Shown: positions 24,514-32,546 of the stretch, in pieces
Layout: the number at the start of each line of letters is the position of its first letter
Numbering within the stretch: the first letter of the stretch is position 1
Origin: an uncultured Chloroflexota bacterium
Lineage (GTDB): Bacteria; Chloroflexota; Chloroflexia; Thermomicrobiales; UBA6265
Reading direction: 5' to 3'
Assembly (NCBI GenBank): GCA_937901745.1
Contig: CALGSZ010000143.1
Location: 1-40,913 of the forward strand
DNA length: 40,913 nucleotides
The notes under the pieces: generated by a model
What the model was told of the DNA's origin: nothing
Seen by the model: the letters and a program-made list of their open reading frames with translations, nothing else
The model's database searches: none
Position numbers and translations under genes: made by a program

Positions 24514-27500
24514 CTAATCCGCAATCGCCGGCGACTCGGAACCCGTCGCCTCCGCGGAGTGGCGTTCGGCCGCGCGCGCAGCGCGTCGCTCTTGCCACCC
24601 CGCGATTCGAGAGAAGATCACCGGCACGACGATCAAGGTCAGCAGCGTCGAGGTCAGCAGTCCGCCGATCACCACGACCGCGAGATCCGAGGCGATGATC
24701 GCGCCGCTCGTCTGCGACAGCGCGAGCGGGATCAGCGCGAGAATCGTCGCGAGCGCCGTCATCAAGATCGGGCGGACGCGCACCTTGCCACCTTCGACCA
24801 GCGCCTCCTCGAGCGAGAGCCCGTGACGGCGAAGGTCCAGCACGTACTCGAGCAACACGATCGCGTTCGTGACGACGATGCCAATTAGCATAAGCAGCCC
24901 AATCAGAGCCGGCAAGCCGAGCGACTTCCCGGTCAGGAAGAGCGCCAGGATGACACCGATTAGGGCCAGCGGCAGGCTGAAGAGGATCACAAACGGCGTC
25001 GTTAGCGATCCAAAGCTGGCGACCATGACGAGGTAGACCAAGGCGACCGCCACGAGCATCGCCACGCCCATGCTGGCAAACGCCTCGCTCTGATCCTCGG
25101 CGACGCCGCCGAGCGAGACCTCGACGCCCTCCGGAGCCTCATACTCGTCAATGATCTTCTGGACCTCGCGGGTCACCCCACCGGTCTCGTCAGTCACGAT
25201 CGTCCCAGTGATCGTCGCCGCGCGGTCACCGTCGACGCGGATAACTTGAACCGCTCCAGTCCCCTCCGTGACCGTCGCCACTTCGCCGAGTGGTCGCGTC
25301 GCCGTCGTGCCTACTGGCAGCTGGCGCAGGCTCTCGACATCCGAGCCGGCGTCGGCCAAGACGAGCGTAACGGGATAGGTCACGCCGTCGAGCGTCACCT
25401 GGCCAGCCTGGGTCCCTGCCAGCGCCTGGCGAACCTGTCCGGCAATCTGCGCCGTCGTCGAGCCAACGCTCAGCGCCGCGGTCGGATCGACGTTGACAAC
25501 GATTTCCGGCTTCGCCTCGACGACATCATTCTCGACATTGATAAGGTTCTCGACTTGAGCGATCCGCTCGGTGAGCTCCTGAGCCGCTTGGCTCACCGCC
25601 GCGTAGTCCTCACCTCGGACGATCACGGCGATCTCGTTACCCGAACTGAAACCGGAGGACATCTCTGAGACTGTAATCTGCGCCTCCGGCGCGGCTTCGC
25701 TCAGCTTTGTGCGCAGCTCGGCAAGCGTCTCTTTCAAATCGACGTCTTTTTCGAACTCCGCGTAGATCGTGGCGCGGTTATTGGTCGAGCCGAGGAACGC
25801 CGCCTGCAATCCCTCTCCACCTATTTGCGTCTGGATGAGCTCGACAGGAGCCGTATCGCGGATGACCTGCTCCAGCTCGGTCGCACGGGCTAGCGTGCTG
25901 TCTTGAGAAGTGCCGGGCGGCATCTCAACGACGATCGAAGCGATCTTCTCACCACTCGTCGGCAGAAACGACGTGCCAATGAACGGCGTCAGACCGAAGG
26001 ACGCAATGAAGATCGCGGCGGCGATACCAAGCGTCCGCCACGGTCGCCGCAGAGTCCATCGCAGAATCGGCTCATAAGCTCGCTGGAGGATGGAGGGGCG
26101 CGTACCAATTGGTCGCAGCTTATCGCGCCGAATAAGGAAGGAGGCAACGACCGGCACGACCGTCAACGCGACGAGCAGCGACGCGAGCAGGGAGAAGCTG
26201 ACCGTCAGCGCGAACGGCCGAAACACTTCGCCAACCAACCCGCCAACGAAGCCGAGCGGCAGGAACACGGCGACGGTCGTGATCGTCGAGGCCGTGATCG
26301 CCATCCCGACCTCTTTCGTGCCGGTGAACGCGGCCGTGCGGGCGTCCTCACCGCGCTGCGCATGGCGATAGATGCTTTCCAGCACGACGATCGAGTCGTC
26401 TACCACGCGCCCGACCGCCACAGCCAGCGCGCCAAGGGTCATGATGTTCAGCGTGACGCCCTGCGACCAGAGCACGATGAAGGTGAGGAGGAAGGAGAGC
26501 GGAATCGAGATCGCGGTGACGAGCGTCGAGCGGACGCTCAGAAGGAAGGCGAAGATCACCACGACGGCGAACAGCGCTCCGAGCGACGCCTCGCGCACCA
26601 GGCCGTCAATCGATTCCTGAATAAACTCGGATTGATCGAAGATGATCGCGGTATCGACGTTCTCGCCAGCCGCCTGCGCCTCGGCGTTGATTTCATCGAG
26701 CGCGTCACGAACGGCGCTGGCCACTTCGACGGTGTTCGCTCCTTGGCTGAGATAGACGTCAATCGCGACGCTGAGCTGGCCATTCGTGCGAGCGACACCG
26801 GGAGAACCGCCGGGCGTGATCTGGATCTGCGCGACTTCGCCGAGTGTGACCGGGGTCGGCGCGCTGCCGTCCTCGGACTGCTGGAATCCGACCACCAGCC
26901 CCGCGAGATCCTCGACCGACTGGAATGAGCTGCCAACCCGCACCGGGAAGGTGACGCCATCAGCCTGAACGGAGCCGGCCGGGATGCTCAAGTTGTTCGC
27001 TTGGATGATCCCGGCGATTCCTTCAACGGTCAGCCCGGTCTCCGCCATCCGCGAGGTATCCAGCGCGACGAGGAGAATGTCGTCGGCGCCGCCGGTAACT
27101 TCCACGCGGCCCACGCCGTCGAGGCTCGACAGGGCGGGCACATACCGATTGACCGCGATCGAACGCAGCGTCGCGAGATCGCCGTCCGCGCCCGTCAACG
27201 CGAGCGAGACGACGGGGAACTGGTTGAAATCGATCCGTTCGACCGTCGGCTGCCCCACTCCGTCCGGTAACGACAAGCTGCTGACCGCGGAGAGCGCCTC
27301 CTGCTCCCGATCCTTCATGTCGGTGCCGTATTCGAACTCCGCGGCGACAACAGAGAAATTCTCCGAGGACGTACTCTGCGTCGCCACGATGCCGGGCAAG
27401 CTCCGGATCGCCGTCTCGATCGGCAGAGAGACGTCCGCGTCGACGACCTCAGGAGAGGCTCCAGGGTAGGTCGTGATGACAGTCAGATACGGGAGTTCCA

Positions 27501-27621
27501 GGTCCGGAATGAGTTCCGTCTTAAGGCGGGTCAGGCCGAACAAGCCCAGCGAAGCGATAAGTATCGTCGCCAGCAAGACGACCGAGCGCTGCCTCAGCGA
27601 TAGGCCGGTTATACGATGCAC
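24514..27621 (-). CDS. RND-family efflux transporter permease
   Basis: A 1035-residue proton-driven pump of the AcrB/SwrC type, with about 12 membrane spans and two large extracytoplasmic loops. Visible marks are the N-terminal LKTELIPDLELPYLTVITTYPGAS segment (as IPDL.LPYL.V...YPGASPE), the TM4 proton-relay region GALAVAVGRVVDDSIVVLES with its two adjacent Asp residues, and the second-half GLLMLIGIVVTNAIVLLEYV. No membrane-fusion or outer-membrane gene is adjacent, which fits a single-membrane organism in which such pumps act alone. GTG 27621 is the start, with GGGAGGAG seven bases upstream. A MarR regulator follows. Substrates are unknown, and lipophilic compounds are likely. Confidence 0.93.
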   Translation of the reverse strand: MHRITGLSLRQRSVVLLATILIASLGLFGLTRLKTELIPDLELPYLTVITTYPGASPEVVDADVSLPIETAIRSLPGIVATQSTSSENFSVVAAEFEYGTDMKDREQEALSAVSSLSLPDGVGQPTVERIDFNQFPVVSLALTGADGDLATLRSIAVNRYVPALSSLDGVGRVEVTGGADDILLVALDTSRMAETGLTVEGIAGIIQANNLSIPAGSVQADGVTFPVRVGSSFQSVEDLAGLVVGFQQSEDGSAPTPVTLGEVAQIQITPGGSPGVARTNGQLSVAIDVYLSQGANTVEVASAVRDALDEINAEAQAAGENVDTAIIFDQSEFIQESIDGLVREASLGALFAVVVIFAFLLSVRSTLVTAISIPLSFLLTFIVLWSQGVTLNIMTLGALAVAVGRVVDDSIVVLESIYRHAQRGEDARTAAFTGTKEVGMAITASTITTVAVFLPLGFVGGLVGEVFRPFALTVSFSLLASLLVALTVVPVVASFLIRRDKLRPIGTRPSILQRAYEPILRWTLRRPWRTLGIAAAIFIASFGLTPFIGTSFLPTSGEKIASIVVEMPPGTSQDSTLARATELEQVIRDTAPVELIQTQIGGEGLQAAFLGSTNNRATIYAEFEKDVDLKETLAELRTKLSEAAPEAQITVSEMSSGFSSGNEIAVIVRGEDYAAVSQAAQELTERIAQVENLINVENDVVEAKPEIVVNVDPTAALSVGSTTAQIAGQVRQALAGTQAGQVTLDGVTYPVTLVLADAGSDVESLRQLPVGTTATRPLGEVATVTEGTGAVQVIRVDGDRAATITGTIVTDETGGVTREVQKIIDEYEAPEGVEVSLGGVAEDQSEAFASMGVAMLVAVALVYLVMVASFGSLTTPFVILFSLPLALIGVILALFLTGKSLGLPALIGLLMLIGIVVTNAIVLLEYVLDLRRHGLSLEEALVEGGKVRVRPILMTALATILALIPLALSQTSGAIIASDLAVVVIGGLLTSTLLTLIVVPVIFSRIAGWQERRAARAAERHSAEATGSESPAIAD

Positions 27622-27643
27622 GCGCTTACTCCTCCCTTCATTA

Positions 27644-27686
27644 TCGAATAGTTCGATATCGGAAAGTACGATAGCGAACTATTCGC
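27644..27686 (-). promoter_or_regulatory. Two palindromic boxes at the RND-marR promoter (putative MarR operators)
   Basis: TCGAATAGTTCGA (27644-27656) and GCGAACTATTCGC (27674-27686) are each perfect 5-3-5 palindromes. They are also 11-base inverted copies of each other (CGAATAGTTCG/CGAACTATTCG). Their centres are 30 bases apart, about three helical turns, and another partial palindrome centred on CGATATCG lies between. They sit 22-65 bases upstream of the pump start and overlap the likely -10 (GATAAT on the minus strand). Binding by the downstream MarR product is the natural inference. Confidence 0.75.
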
Positions 27687-27792
27687 GCACTGTACTCGAT
27701 GGCGGAGTCGGCGTCAAGTGCGAGGAAGGGTCAATTGCCGGCCGGTCGCGCAAGTCGTTCGCTACGCGCCGGCTGTGGTCGAAATAGGGGAT

Positions 27793-28644
27793 CTACCGCT
27801 GGGTGTCCAGGGACTCGAGGGGCTGGCACGTCGGGCAGATGTGGCTGCCGCGACCGCCGACAACGATGCGGACCAGCGGGGTGCTGCATGTGGGGCACGG
27901 CTCGCCCGTGCCGCCCTTCCCATAGACGCGGAGATTCCGCTGGTTTTCCCCGGGCTCGCCTCTCCCGTCTCGGTAGCTCGAAAAGGTGGTGCCTCGGTTG
28001 ACGAGTCCCTCTCGCAGTACGTCTTGGATCGCGGCGTGCAAGCGGCTCACCTCGTCCGCTGTGAGGCGATTGGCGGTCCGAAGCGGGTGCAGGCGAGCGC
28101 GGAACAGGGCCTCGTCGGCGTAGATGTTTCCGAGTCCTGCCATCAGCGCCTGATCGAGTAGTACGCTCTTGAGCCTGCCGGTCCGACGTTGAAGCAACGC
28201 GGCCAGCGTGTCCGTGGTGAAGGACGGATCGAGCGGCTCTACCCCGAGCGACGCATCGAGCTGGCGCAGCTCGTCCGGTCCGACATGCTTCACGCGCCCG
28301 AATTTCCGCTGGTCTGCAAAACGCAGGTCTGTGCCGTCGTCGAGCTCGATCGCCATGTGTTCGAATCGCTCGGGCGGCGCCGAACGGTCTCGCCGCACCA
28401 GTCGCCCCGTCATTCGCAGGTGGACCACGAGCGCGCTGTCATCGTCGAGGACGAGGATGAGGTACTTGCCGCGGCGCCGTAGCTGCACAATGCGCCTTCC
28501 AATAACGCGGCGCGCCACATCTTCGACTCGCTCGCCGTCGAGCACGCCTTCGAAGGCGCCGACGCGCAGACCTTGAATCGTCCTGCCGCGCACCGCCGGC
28601 TCGAGCGTCGTCCTGACTGTCTCGACTTCTGGTAACTCTGGCAT
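27793..28644 (-). CDS. mutM: Formamidopyrimidine-DNA glycosylase (Fpg/MutM)
   Basis: Base-excision repair glycosylase/AP lyase that removes 8-oxoguanine and ring-opened purines. The 283-residue protein starts MPELPEVETVR (Pro2 and Glu3 catalytic). It carries the conserved Lys in RRRGKYLI, the H2TH region LDQALMAGLGNIYADEALFRA, and a C-terminal zinc finger CPTC ... CPTC near residues 250-275. ATG 28644 is fixed by the need for Pro2. A longer in-frame reading to 28695 would bury the catalytic proline. It diverges from the HIT gene and lies upstream of the RND operon. Confidence 0.97.
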   Translation of the reverse strand: MPELPEVETVRTTLEPAVRGRTIQGLRVGAFEGVLDGERVEDVARRVIGRRIVQLRRRGKYLILVLDDDSALVVHLRMTGRLVRRDRSAPPERFEHMAIELDDGTDLRFADQRKFGRVKHVGPDELRQLDASLGVEPLDPSFTTDTLAALLQRRTGRLKSVLLDQALMAGLGNIYADEALFRARLHPLRTANRLTADEVSRLHAAIQDVLREGLVNRGTTFSSYRDGRGEPGENQRNLRVYGKGGTGEPCPTCSTPLVRIVVGGRGSHICPTCQPLESLDTQR

Positions 28645-28720
28645 ACTGGCAATGGTTCCTGCCGGGTCACGCGCACCCGGCGGCGATCGTACCACGGGAA
28701 GTAATACGGAGAGGGCCGAT

Positions 28721-29083
28721 ATGCCGAATCAGGATGCGAGCGCGGAGTGCGTGTTCTGCAAGATCGTCCGCGGCGAGCTCGGCACGGAGCTTGTCGCGGA
28801 ATCGCCAAATGCCGTCGCCTTCCGAGACATTCAACCCCAGGCGCCCACTCACGTGCTCGTTGTCCCGCGGCGTCATATCAGCTCGCTGCGTGAGCTTGGC
28901 TCGGACGATGACGCCCTTACCGGGGAGCTGCTTCGCCTGGCGGTCAAGGTAGCGGAACAGGAGGGCATCACCGATTCCGGCTTCCGTGTCTTGACGAATA
29001 CCGGGCCGGACGCCGGCCAAACGGTTCATCATCTCCATTTCCACGTACTCGGTGGACGACCTCTGCGGCCAGGTCTTGCCTAA
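28721..29083 (+). CDS. HIT-family nucleotide-binding protein (HinT-like)
   Basis: A 120-residue histidine-triad protein, probably an AMP-lysine or nucleoside phosphoramidate hydrolase of the HinT type. CVFCKIVRGE near the N terminus, HVLVVPRRHISSL, and the triad HHLHFHVLGGRPL (H-x-H-x-H-x-x) near the end are diagnostic. ATG 28721 is chosen, with GGAGAGGG upstream. The longer frame from 28652 is not family-like. It is first in the group HIT-yqeY-ybeY, with 44 and 11 bases between genes. Confidence 0.94.
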   Translation: MPNQDASAECVFCKIVRGELGTELVAESPNAVAFRDIQPQAPTHVLVVPRRHISSLRELGSDDDALTGELLRLAVKVAEQEGITDSGFRVLTNTGPDAGQTVHHLHFHVLGGRPLRPGLA

Positions 29084-29127
29084 CTGCAAGACCGCGAGTC
29101 GGCGCACGAGACAAAGGTTCGAACGGC

Positions 29128-29586
29128 ATGGAAGGGACGCTGAGACAGCGGCTGGAAGCCGATCTGAAGGAAGCGATGCGCGCCGGTGACAGCACCGCGC
29201 GGGACACGATCCGATACACGCTCGCCGCGCTGAAGAACGCGGAGATCGAGAAAGGCGGACCGCTCAACCCGTCGGAAGAGATCGCGCTCTTGCAGCGGGA
29301 GGCCAAGCGCCGATCCGACTCGATTGAGCAGTTCCGAGCCGGCAACCGCCAGGACCTCGTCGAGCGGGAAAGCGCGCAGCTGAGCGTGCTGCAGCGGTAC
29401 CTGCCGCAACCACTCAGCGACGAAGAGCTCGCTGCTTTGGTCCGGCAGGTCATCGCCGAGACGGGCGCATCGAGCCCGAAGGACATGGGCAAGGTGATGC
29501 CCGTCGCGATGGAGCGAGTCGCTGGCCGGGCCGACGGCAAGCGGGTCAGCACAGCCGTCCGCGAGGCGCTGGCGCAAGCAGGATAA
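29128..29586 (+). CDS. GatB/YqeY-domain protein
   Basis: A 152-residue all-helical protein of the YqeY family, related to the tail domain of GatB/GatE, which binds tRNA in amidotransferases. The standalone role is unknown. The N-terminal LRQRLEADLKEAMRAGD, the central IALLQREAKRRSDSIEQFRAG and the C-terminal ETGASSPKDMGKVMP are typical. It lies just upstream of ybeY, a common arrangement. Confidence 0.94.
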   Translation: MEGTLRQRLEADLKEAMRAGDSTARDTIRYTLAALKNAEIEKGGPLNPSEEIALLQREAKRRSDSIEQFRAGNRQDLVERESAQLSVLQRYLPQPLSDEELAALVRQVIAETGASSPKDMGKVMPVAMERVAGRADGKRVSTAVREALAQAG

Positions 29587-29597
29587 GGACCGGCCAG

Positions 29598-30101
29598 ATG
29601 TCGACGGAAACTCCGGCTTCGCCCTCGTCCGAGCCGGCCAATGTGTCCAATCTCACCGTCGAAGCGGAGGTCGTCGACCTGGCCGACTACGACTCGCAGG
29701 CGCTCAACTCCGAACTCCCGGCGCTAGCGACGCACATTCTGACAGCCGAGGACCAGCGCGGCGATTGGGCGATCGCGTTCGTATTGACGACAGATGCCCA
29801 CCTCCGTGAGCTTCACCGGGACTTCATGGGTATTGATGAAGAGACCGACGTCATGACGTTCCCGGCCGGTGACGAACGGTCGGATCCGCGCGGCGGCGAC
29901 ATCGTCATCTCTGTTGATCGCGCCGCCGAGCAAGCCACGGAAGCCGGTCACGACACGGACAGCGAGATTCGCTTCCTCGCCGCGCACGGCCTACTGCATC
30001 TATGCGGCTGGGACGATGCGACTGACCCTGAGCGCGAAGCGATGCACGCTCGGCAGGCGGAGCTGCTAGCTGACTTCAAGCGATCGCACTCACGGAAATA
30101 G
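29598..30101 (+). CDS. ybeY: Endoribonuclease YbeY (16S rRNA 3' maturation factor), variant metal site
   Basis: A 167-residue zinc-dependent single-strand RNase needed for 16S rRNA 3'-end maturation and ribosome quality control. RELHRDFMGIDEETDVMTFP and GGDIVISVDRAAEQA are family features. The zinc motif reads HGLLHLCGWDDATD: the first two His are present, but where E. coli has the third His (HGxLHLxGYDH) there is Asp. Asp can also bind zinc, so the protein may still be active. A low-complexity N-terminal ~20 residues precedes the core. AAGGA lies eight bases before ATG 29598. The gene faces cinA. Confidence 0.93.
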   Translation: MSTETPASPSSEPANVSNLTVEAEVVDLADYDSQALNSELPALATHILTAEDQRGDWAIAFVLTTDAHLRELHRDFMGIDEETDVMTFPAGDERSDPRGGDIVISVDRAAEQATEAGHDTDSEIRFLAAHGLLHLCGWDDATDPEREAMHARQAELLADFKRSHSRK

Positions 30102-30144
30102 GAATGCGCTCGAGAGCCGGGCGGCCAGGGCTTGCGCTGATCGG

Positions 30145-31308
30145 CTAGTCGATACCGAGCATAGACCGCCGCAGCACGTCCGCCGCCATCAATGCGCTCC
30201 GGCGCTGAATCTCGTCGAACGCCGAGCGCATCGGGAAGTGCTCCTCTACCTCGCGAGGTCCGACCACGGAGACGCGCACAATCCCTTCCCAGACGGGATT
30301 GACGTACTGCGCGGTCATTGTGATGCCAACGCCGACGTCAGCGGCGAACTGCTCCCGCGCTCTCCGGGCGATCTCCAGCGCGGGCTCATGCGTTGGTCCG
30401 GCGATCAGCGCGTGACGCACGACCTGTTCGGCAACCGGATCGGCTAGCAGGAGCGACGCAAAGCGACCTCCAGCGCCGCGATCGTCGATGGCGAGCGTTA
30501 GCCCGCGTTCCCGCAGGATATTGAGCAGCGCGGCCGAGAGTGGCGTGTCGTTCACGCCGTAGATGTAGCGCTCCAGCCGCCGGCGAACCTCGGCCGCCGC
30601 CGCGTCGCGCAGCGCTTCCGCCTCTCCAGCGGACGGAGCCACGGCGGTGACGCGGACCTGGACGCCATCGTCCTTCGCGTAGGTCGCCACCACTGGATTC
30701 TGGGCGCCCACCAGGTCGCTCAGCAGCTGCTCAGCCGCCGATTCGCCGATGCCGACCGTCCGGAAGGTGATCGAAGAAACCGCGCGTTGCGGGAGATACG
30801 GCTGGAGGCGAGGAACGACCTGCTCGCGCCACATCCGCGTCATCTCGCGCGGCACGCCCGGCATCGCCACGACGATCTTGTTCCCGAGCCGGGTGAACCA
30901 GCCTGGCGCGGTCCCGATGGGATTCGGCAGCGCCTCAGCCGATGGGATGAGCCACGCCTGCTTCCGATTGCGCTCCGGCATCGTCATGCCGCGGGCGGCG
31001 AAGAATGCCTCGATCGTCGCCAGGAGGTCCGGATCGATCGTCGGCGTTTCGCCGGCCACGTCGGCAATTGCCTCGCGCGTCAAGTCGTCGTCCGTCGGGC
31101 CCACGCCGCCGGTGCAGACGACGAGTTCGGCTTCCGCGAGCCCGGCGCGAATCGCGTTGGCGATCCGGCGACGGTCGTCGCCAACTTGCGTAACGCCAAG
31201 CAGCTCGATCCCGAGCGCGGCGAGCTCTTGAGCGAGGAACGTCGCATTCGTGTCAACGAGATGCCCGAGGATGAGCTCGCTGCCGATCGAGAGGATATGC
31301 GCGCGCAT
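30145..31308 (-). CDS. cinA: CinA-family protein with apparently inactive C-terminal amidase domain
   Basis: A 387-residue protein. The N-terminal molybdopterin-binding-like domain (residues 1-170, with ILSIGSELILGHLVDTNATF and VVCTGGVGPTDDDLTREA) is the COG1058 domain, an ADP-ribose/nucleotide pyrophosphatase in characterised CinA. The C-terminal region aligns with the PncC nicotinamide-nucleotide amidase but has lost its catalytic motif: where active enzymes have ESCTGG there is DDRGAGG, and the downstream GPGGG-type loop is missing. It probably keeps only the pyrophosphatase half. ATG 31308 begins MRAHILSIGS. A longer frame to 31398 runs into the tRNA-Arg gene and is rejected. Confidence 0.92.
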   Translation of the reverse strand: MRAHILSIGSELILGHLVDTNATFLAQELAALGIELLGVTQVGDDRRRIANAIRAGLAEAELVVCTGGVGPTDDDLTREAIADVAGETPTIDPDLLATIEAFFAARGMTMPERNRKQAWLIPSAEALPNPIGTAPGWFTRLGNKIVVAMPGVPREMTRMWREQVVPRLQPYLPQRAVSSITFRTVGIGESAAEQLLSDLVGAQNPVVATYAKDDGVQVRVTAVAPSAGEAEALRDAAAAEVRRRLERYIYGVNDTPLSAALLNILRERGLTLAIDDRGAGGRFASLLLADPVAEQVVRHALIAGPTHEPALEIARRAREQFAADVGVGITMTAQYVNPVWEGIVRVSVVGPREVEEHFPMRSAFDEIQRRSALMAADVLRRSMLGID

Positions 31309-31371
31309 GACGCAGTCCCGCGCCAACCCACCACGTGGTGGCGCTAAGAGGAGTTGCTGATGTGCCAGTGG

Positions 31372-31444
31372 TACCCTCGGAGGGGATCGAACCCCCAACC
31401 TTCTGGTTCGAAGCCAGACGCTCTATCCATTGAGCTACGAGGGC
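31372..31444 (-). tRNA. tRNA-Arg (anticodon TCG)
   Basis: On the minus strand the gene starts GCCCTCG at 31444, with D arm GCTC/GAGC and anticodon stem TCTGG/CCAGA enclosing CTTCGAA (anticodon TCG, codon CGA). The T arm has GGTTCGATCC, the acceptor 3' strand is CGAGGGT, and the discriminator is A. CCA is not encoded. Confidence 0.96.
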
Positions 31445-31560
31445 AAGGCCGCCATTCGGCAGACCGTGTCACCACTCATTATAGCAAAGCCGCGCCTTGT
31501 GGGAAGAGTGATCGAGCGCGCTCCCGCGCCTCGTATGATCCTGGGGCCCGGAGAAACAAT

Positions 31561-31589
31561 GAGACCGATCTATCGAGTAGATCGGTCTC
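31561..31589 (-). terminator. Terminator after tRNA-His / rnpB cluster
   Basis: A 12-bp perfect stem GAGACCGATCTA/TAGATCGGTCTC with a five-base loop, just past the 3' end of tRNA-His. On the minus strand it is followed by ATTGTTTCT, a moderate T-rich tail. Confidence 0.8.
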
Positions 31590-31594
31590 GTGGG

Positions 31595-31668
31595 GGTGCC
31601 TTACGGGGTTCGAACCCGTGACCTCTGGTTCCACAGACCAGCGCTCTGCCGATTGAGCTAAAGGCACC
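31595..31668 (-). tRNA. tRNA-His (anticodon GTG)
   Basis: Read on the minus strand, GTGCCTT pairs with AAGGCAC in the acceptor stem. The extra 5' G(-1) of tRNA-His is encoded at 31668, opposite discriminator C. The anticodon stem CTGGT/ACCAG holds the loop CTGTGGA (anticodon GTG, codon CAC). No CCA is encoded. The 5' end is only 10 bases from the end of rnpB. Confidence 0.96.
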
Positions 31669-31678
31669 ATGTAAGAGG

Positions 31679-32043
31679 GAGAGCACTGACGGAGAGTAAG
31701 CCGAGTTCTGTTCGTGATGGTCATCTCTCTCGGTCGAAAACGACCGGTCGCCGCCTCACGACGACGACTGCTCTCACCTTCGGCCTCGGCGAGCAACCTG
31801 ATAACGGCCGGGTCGGAGATTGCTGCGGGGAGGATTGCCCTTTTCACCCGTGGCGCACGGCAGAGCCGCACGCCCGGAATGGTCTCTGTTGCTCTCACGC
31901 GGTTTCCCGCGTGCCAATCTGGACTGTCAGCACCTGGGAACGGGCGCTGCCCCGGCTTTCGCCGGGCACCCTCGCTCTGTGCAGCTCGGACTTTCCTCTG
32001 GCCCCGCCTGGGGGCCAGCGACCATCCTTCCGCCAGCGCTCTC
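31679..32043 (-). ncRNA. rnpB: RNase P RNA, bacterial type A
   Basis: On the minus strand the conserved GAGGAAAGTCCGAGCT lies near the 5' end and ACAGAACTCGGCTTA near the 3' end, as in all bacterial RNase P RNAs. AGAGTGAGACC-like and universally conserved CR elements lie between. Pairing of the ends gives a 15-bp P1 helix (GAGAGCGCTGGCGGA at 32043-32029 with TCCGTCAGTGCTCTC at 31693-31679, with G-T pairs), which fixes the limits at about 365 bases. It lies between tRNA-Leu and tRNA-His on the same strand. No separate strong promoter is seen in the 80-base gap before it. Confidence 0.95.
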
Positions 32044-32055
32044 GGTTGTCAATGT

Positions 32056-32077
32056 ACAGGCCCGTCCGTGGACGGGC
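32056..32077 (-). other. GC-rich hairpin between tRNA-Leu and rnpB
   Basis: GGCCCGTC/GACGGGCC with a four-base loop, in the 80 bases between tRNA-Leu and rnpB. A second stem, CGTTCCC/GGGAACG, lies beside it (about 32078-32107). There is no T-run, so it may be a processing signal or a weak terminator. Confidence 0.5.
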
Positions 32078-32123
32078 CCGTTCCCGTGATCACTCGGTTG
32101 GGAACGTCGGGTCTTTCACCCGG

Positions 32124-32207
32124 TGCCGAAGGGGAGATTTGAACTCCCACGGGTTTTCACCCACTACGCCCTGAACGTAGCGCGTCTGCCGGTTCCGCCA
32201 CTTCGGC
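32124..32207 (-). tRNA. tRNA-Leu (anticodon CAG)
   Basis: On the minus strand GCCGAAG at 32207 pairs with CTTCGGC. The anticodon stem CTACG/CGTAG holds TTCAGGG (anticodon CAG, codon CTG). The long variable arm (GGGTG...ACCC) marks a class II tRNA, and the T arm is GAGTTCAAATCTC. It is 84 bases long with discriminator A, and CCA is not encoded in full. Confidence 0.96.
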
Positions 32208-32237
32208 CTGTCGCCTCGTGCCCTGGCATCTCAGCGG

Positions 32238-32310
32238 AGCCGACCCGGGGACTCGAACCCCGGACCTGCTGTTTACGAAACAGCTGCTCTACCAACTGAG
32301 CTAGGCCGGC
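32238..32310 (-). tRNA. tRNA-Thr (anticodon CGT)
   Basis: On the minus strand GCCGGCC at 32310 pairs with GGTCGGC (one G-T). The anticodon stem GCTGT/ACAGC holds TTCGTAA (anticodon CGT, codon ACG), and the T arm is GGGGTTCGAGTCCCC. Discriminator T, CCA not encoded. It is the first gene of the minus-strand stable-RNA cluster. Confidence 0.96.
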
Positions 32311-32546
32311 CTGCCGATGACCAACGGCCCGAAGCACTGGGGAGTATACCACGCACCCCCATCTGCCTGCAACGCCATGTCTACCAGAATCCCGTGTCGC
32401 CGCACCCTTTCTCGCAGATGCGAAGCGCGATCGCGGTGGGCCTGTGGTATGGTTGCATTCCGCGAACGCACGGGCGGTGCGCCCCATCCAAGGAAGCTCG
32501 CCCCTCGCCGGAATTGCATGCGCCAGGAGGCGAACTCGCCACAAGC

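Noticed and set aside
25903..26928. A 341-codon open frame on the plus strand opposite the RND pump gene
   Set aside because: It is arginine- and histidine-rich, has no ribosome site or family likeness, and the opposite frame is clearly the pump. It is a shadow of high GC content.
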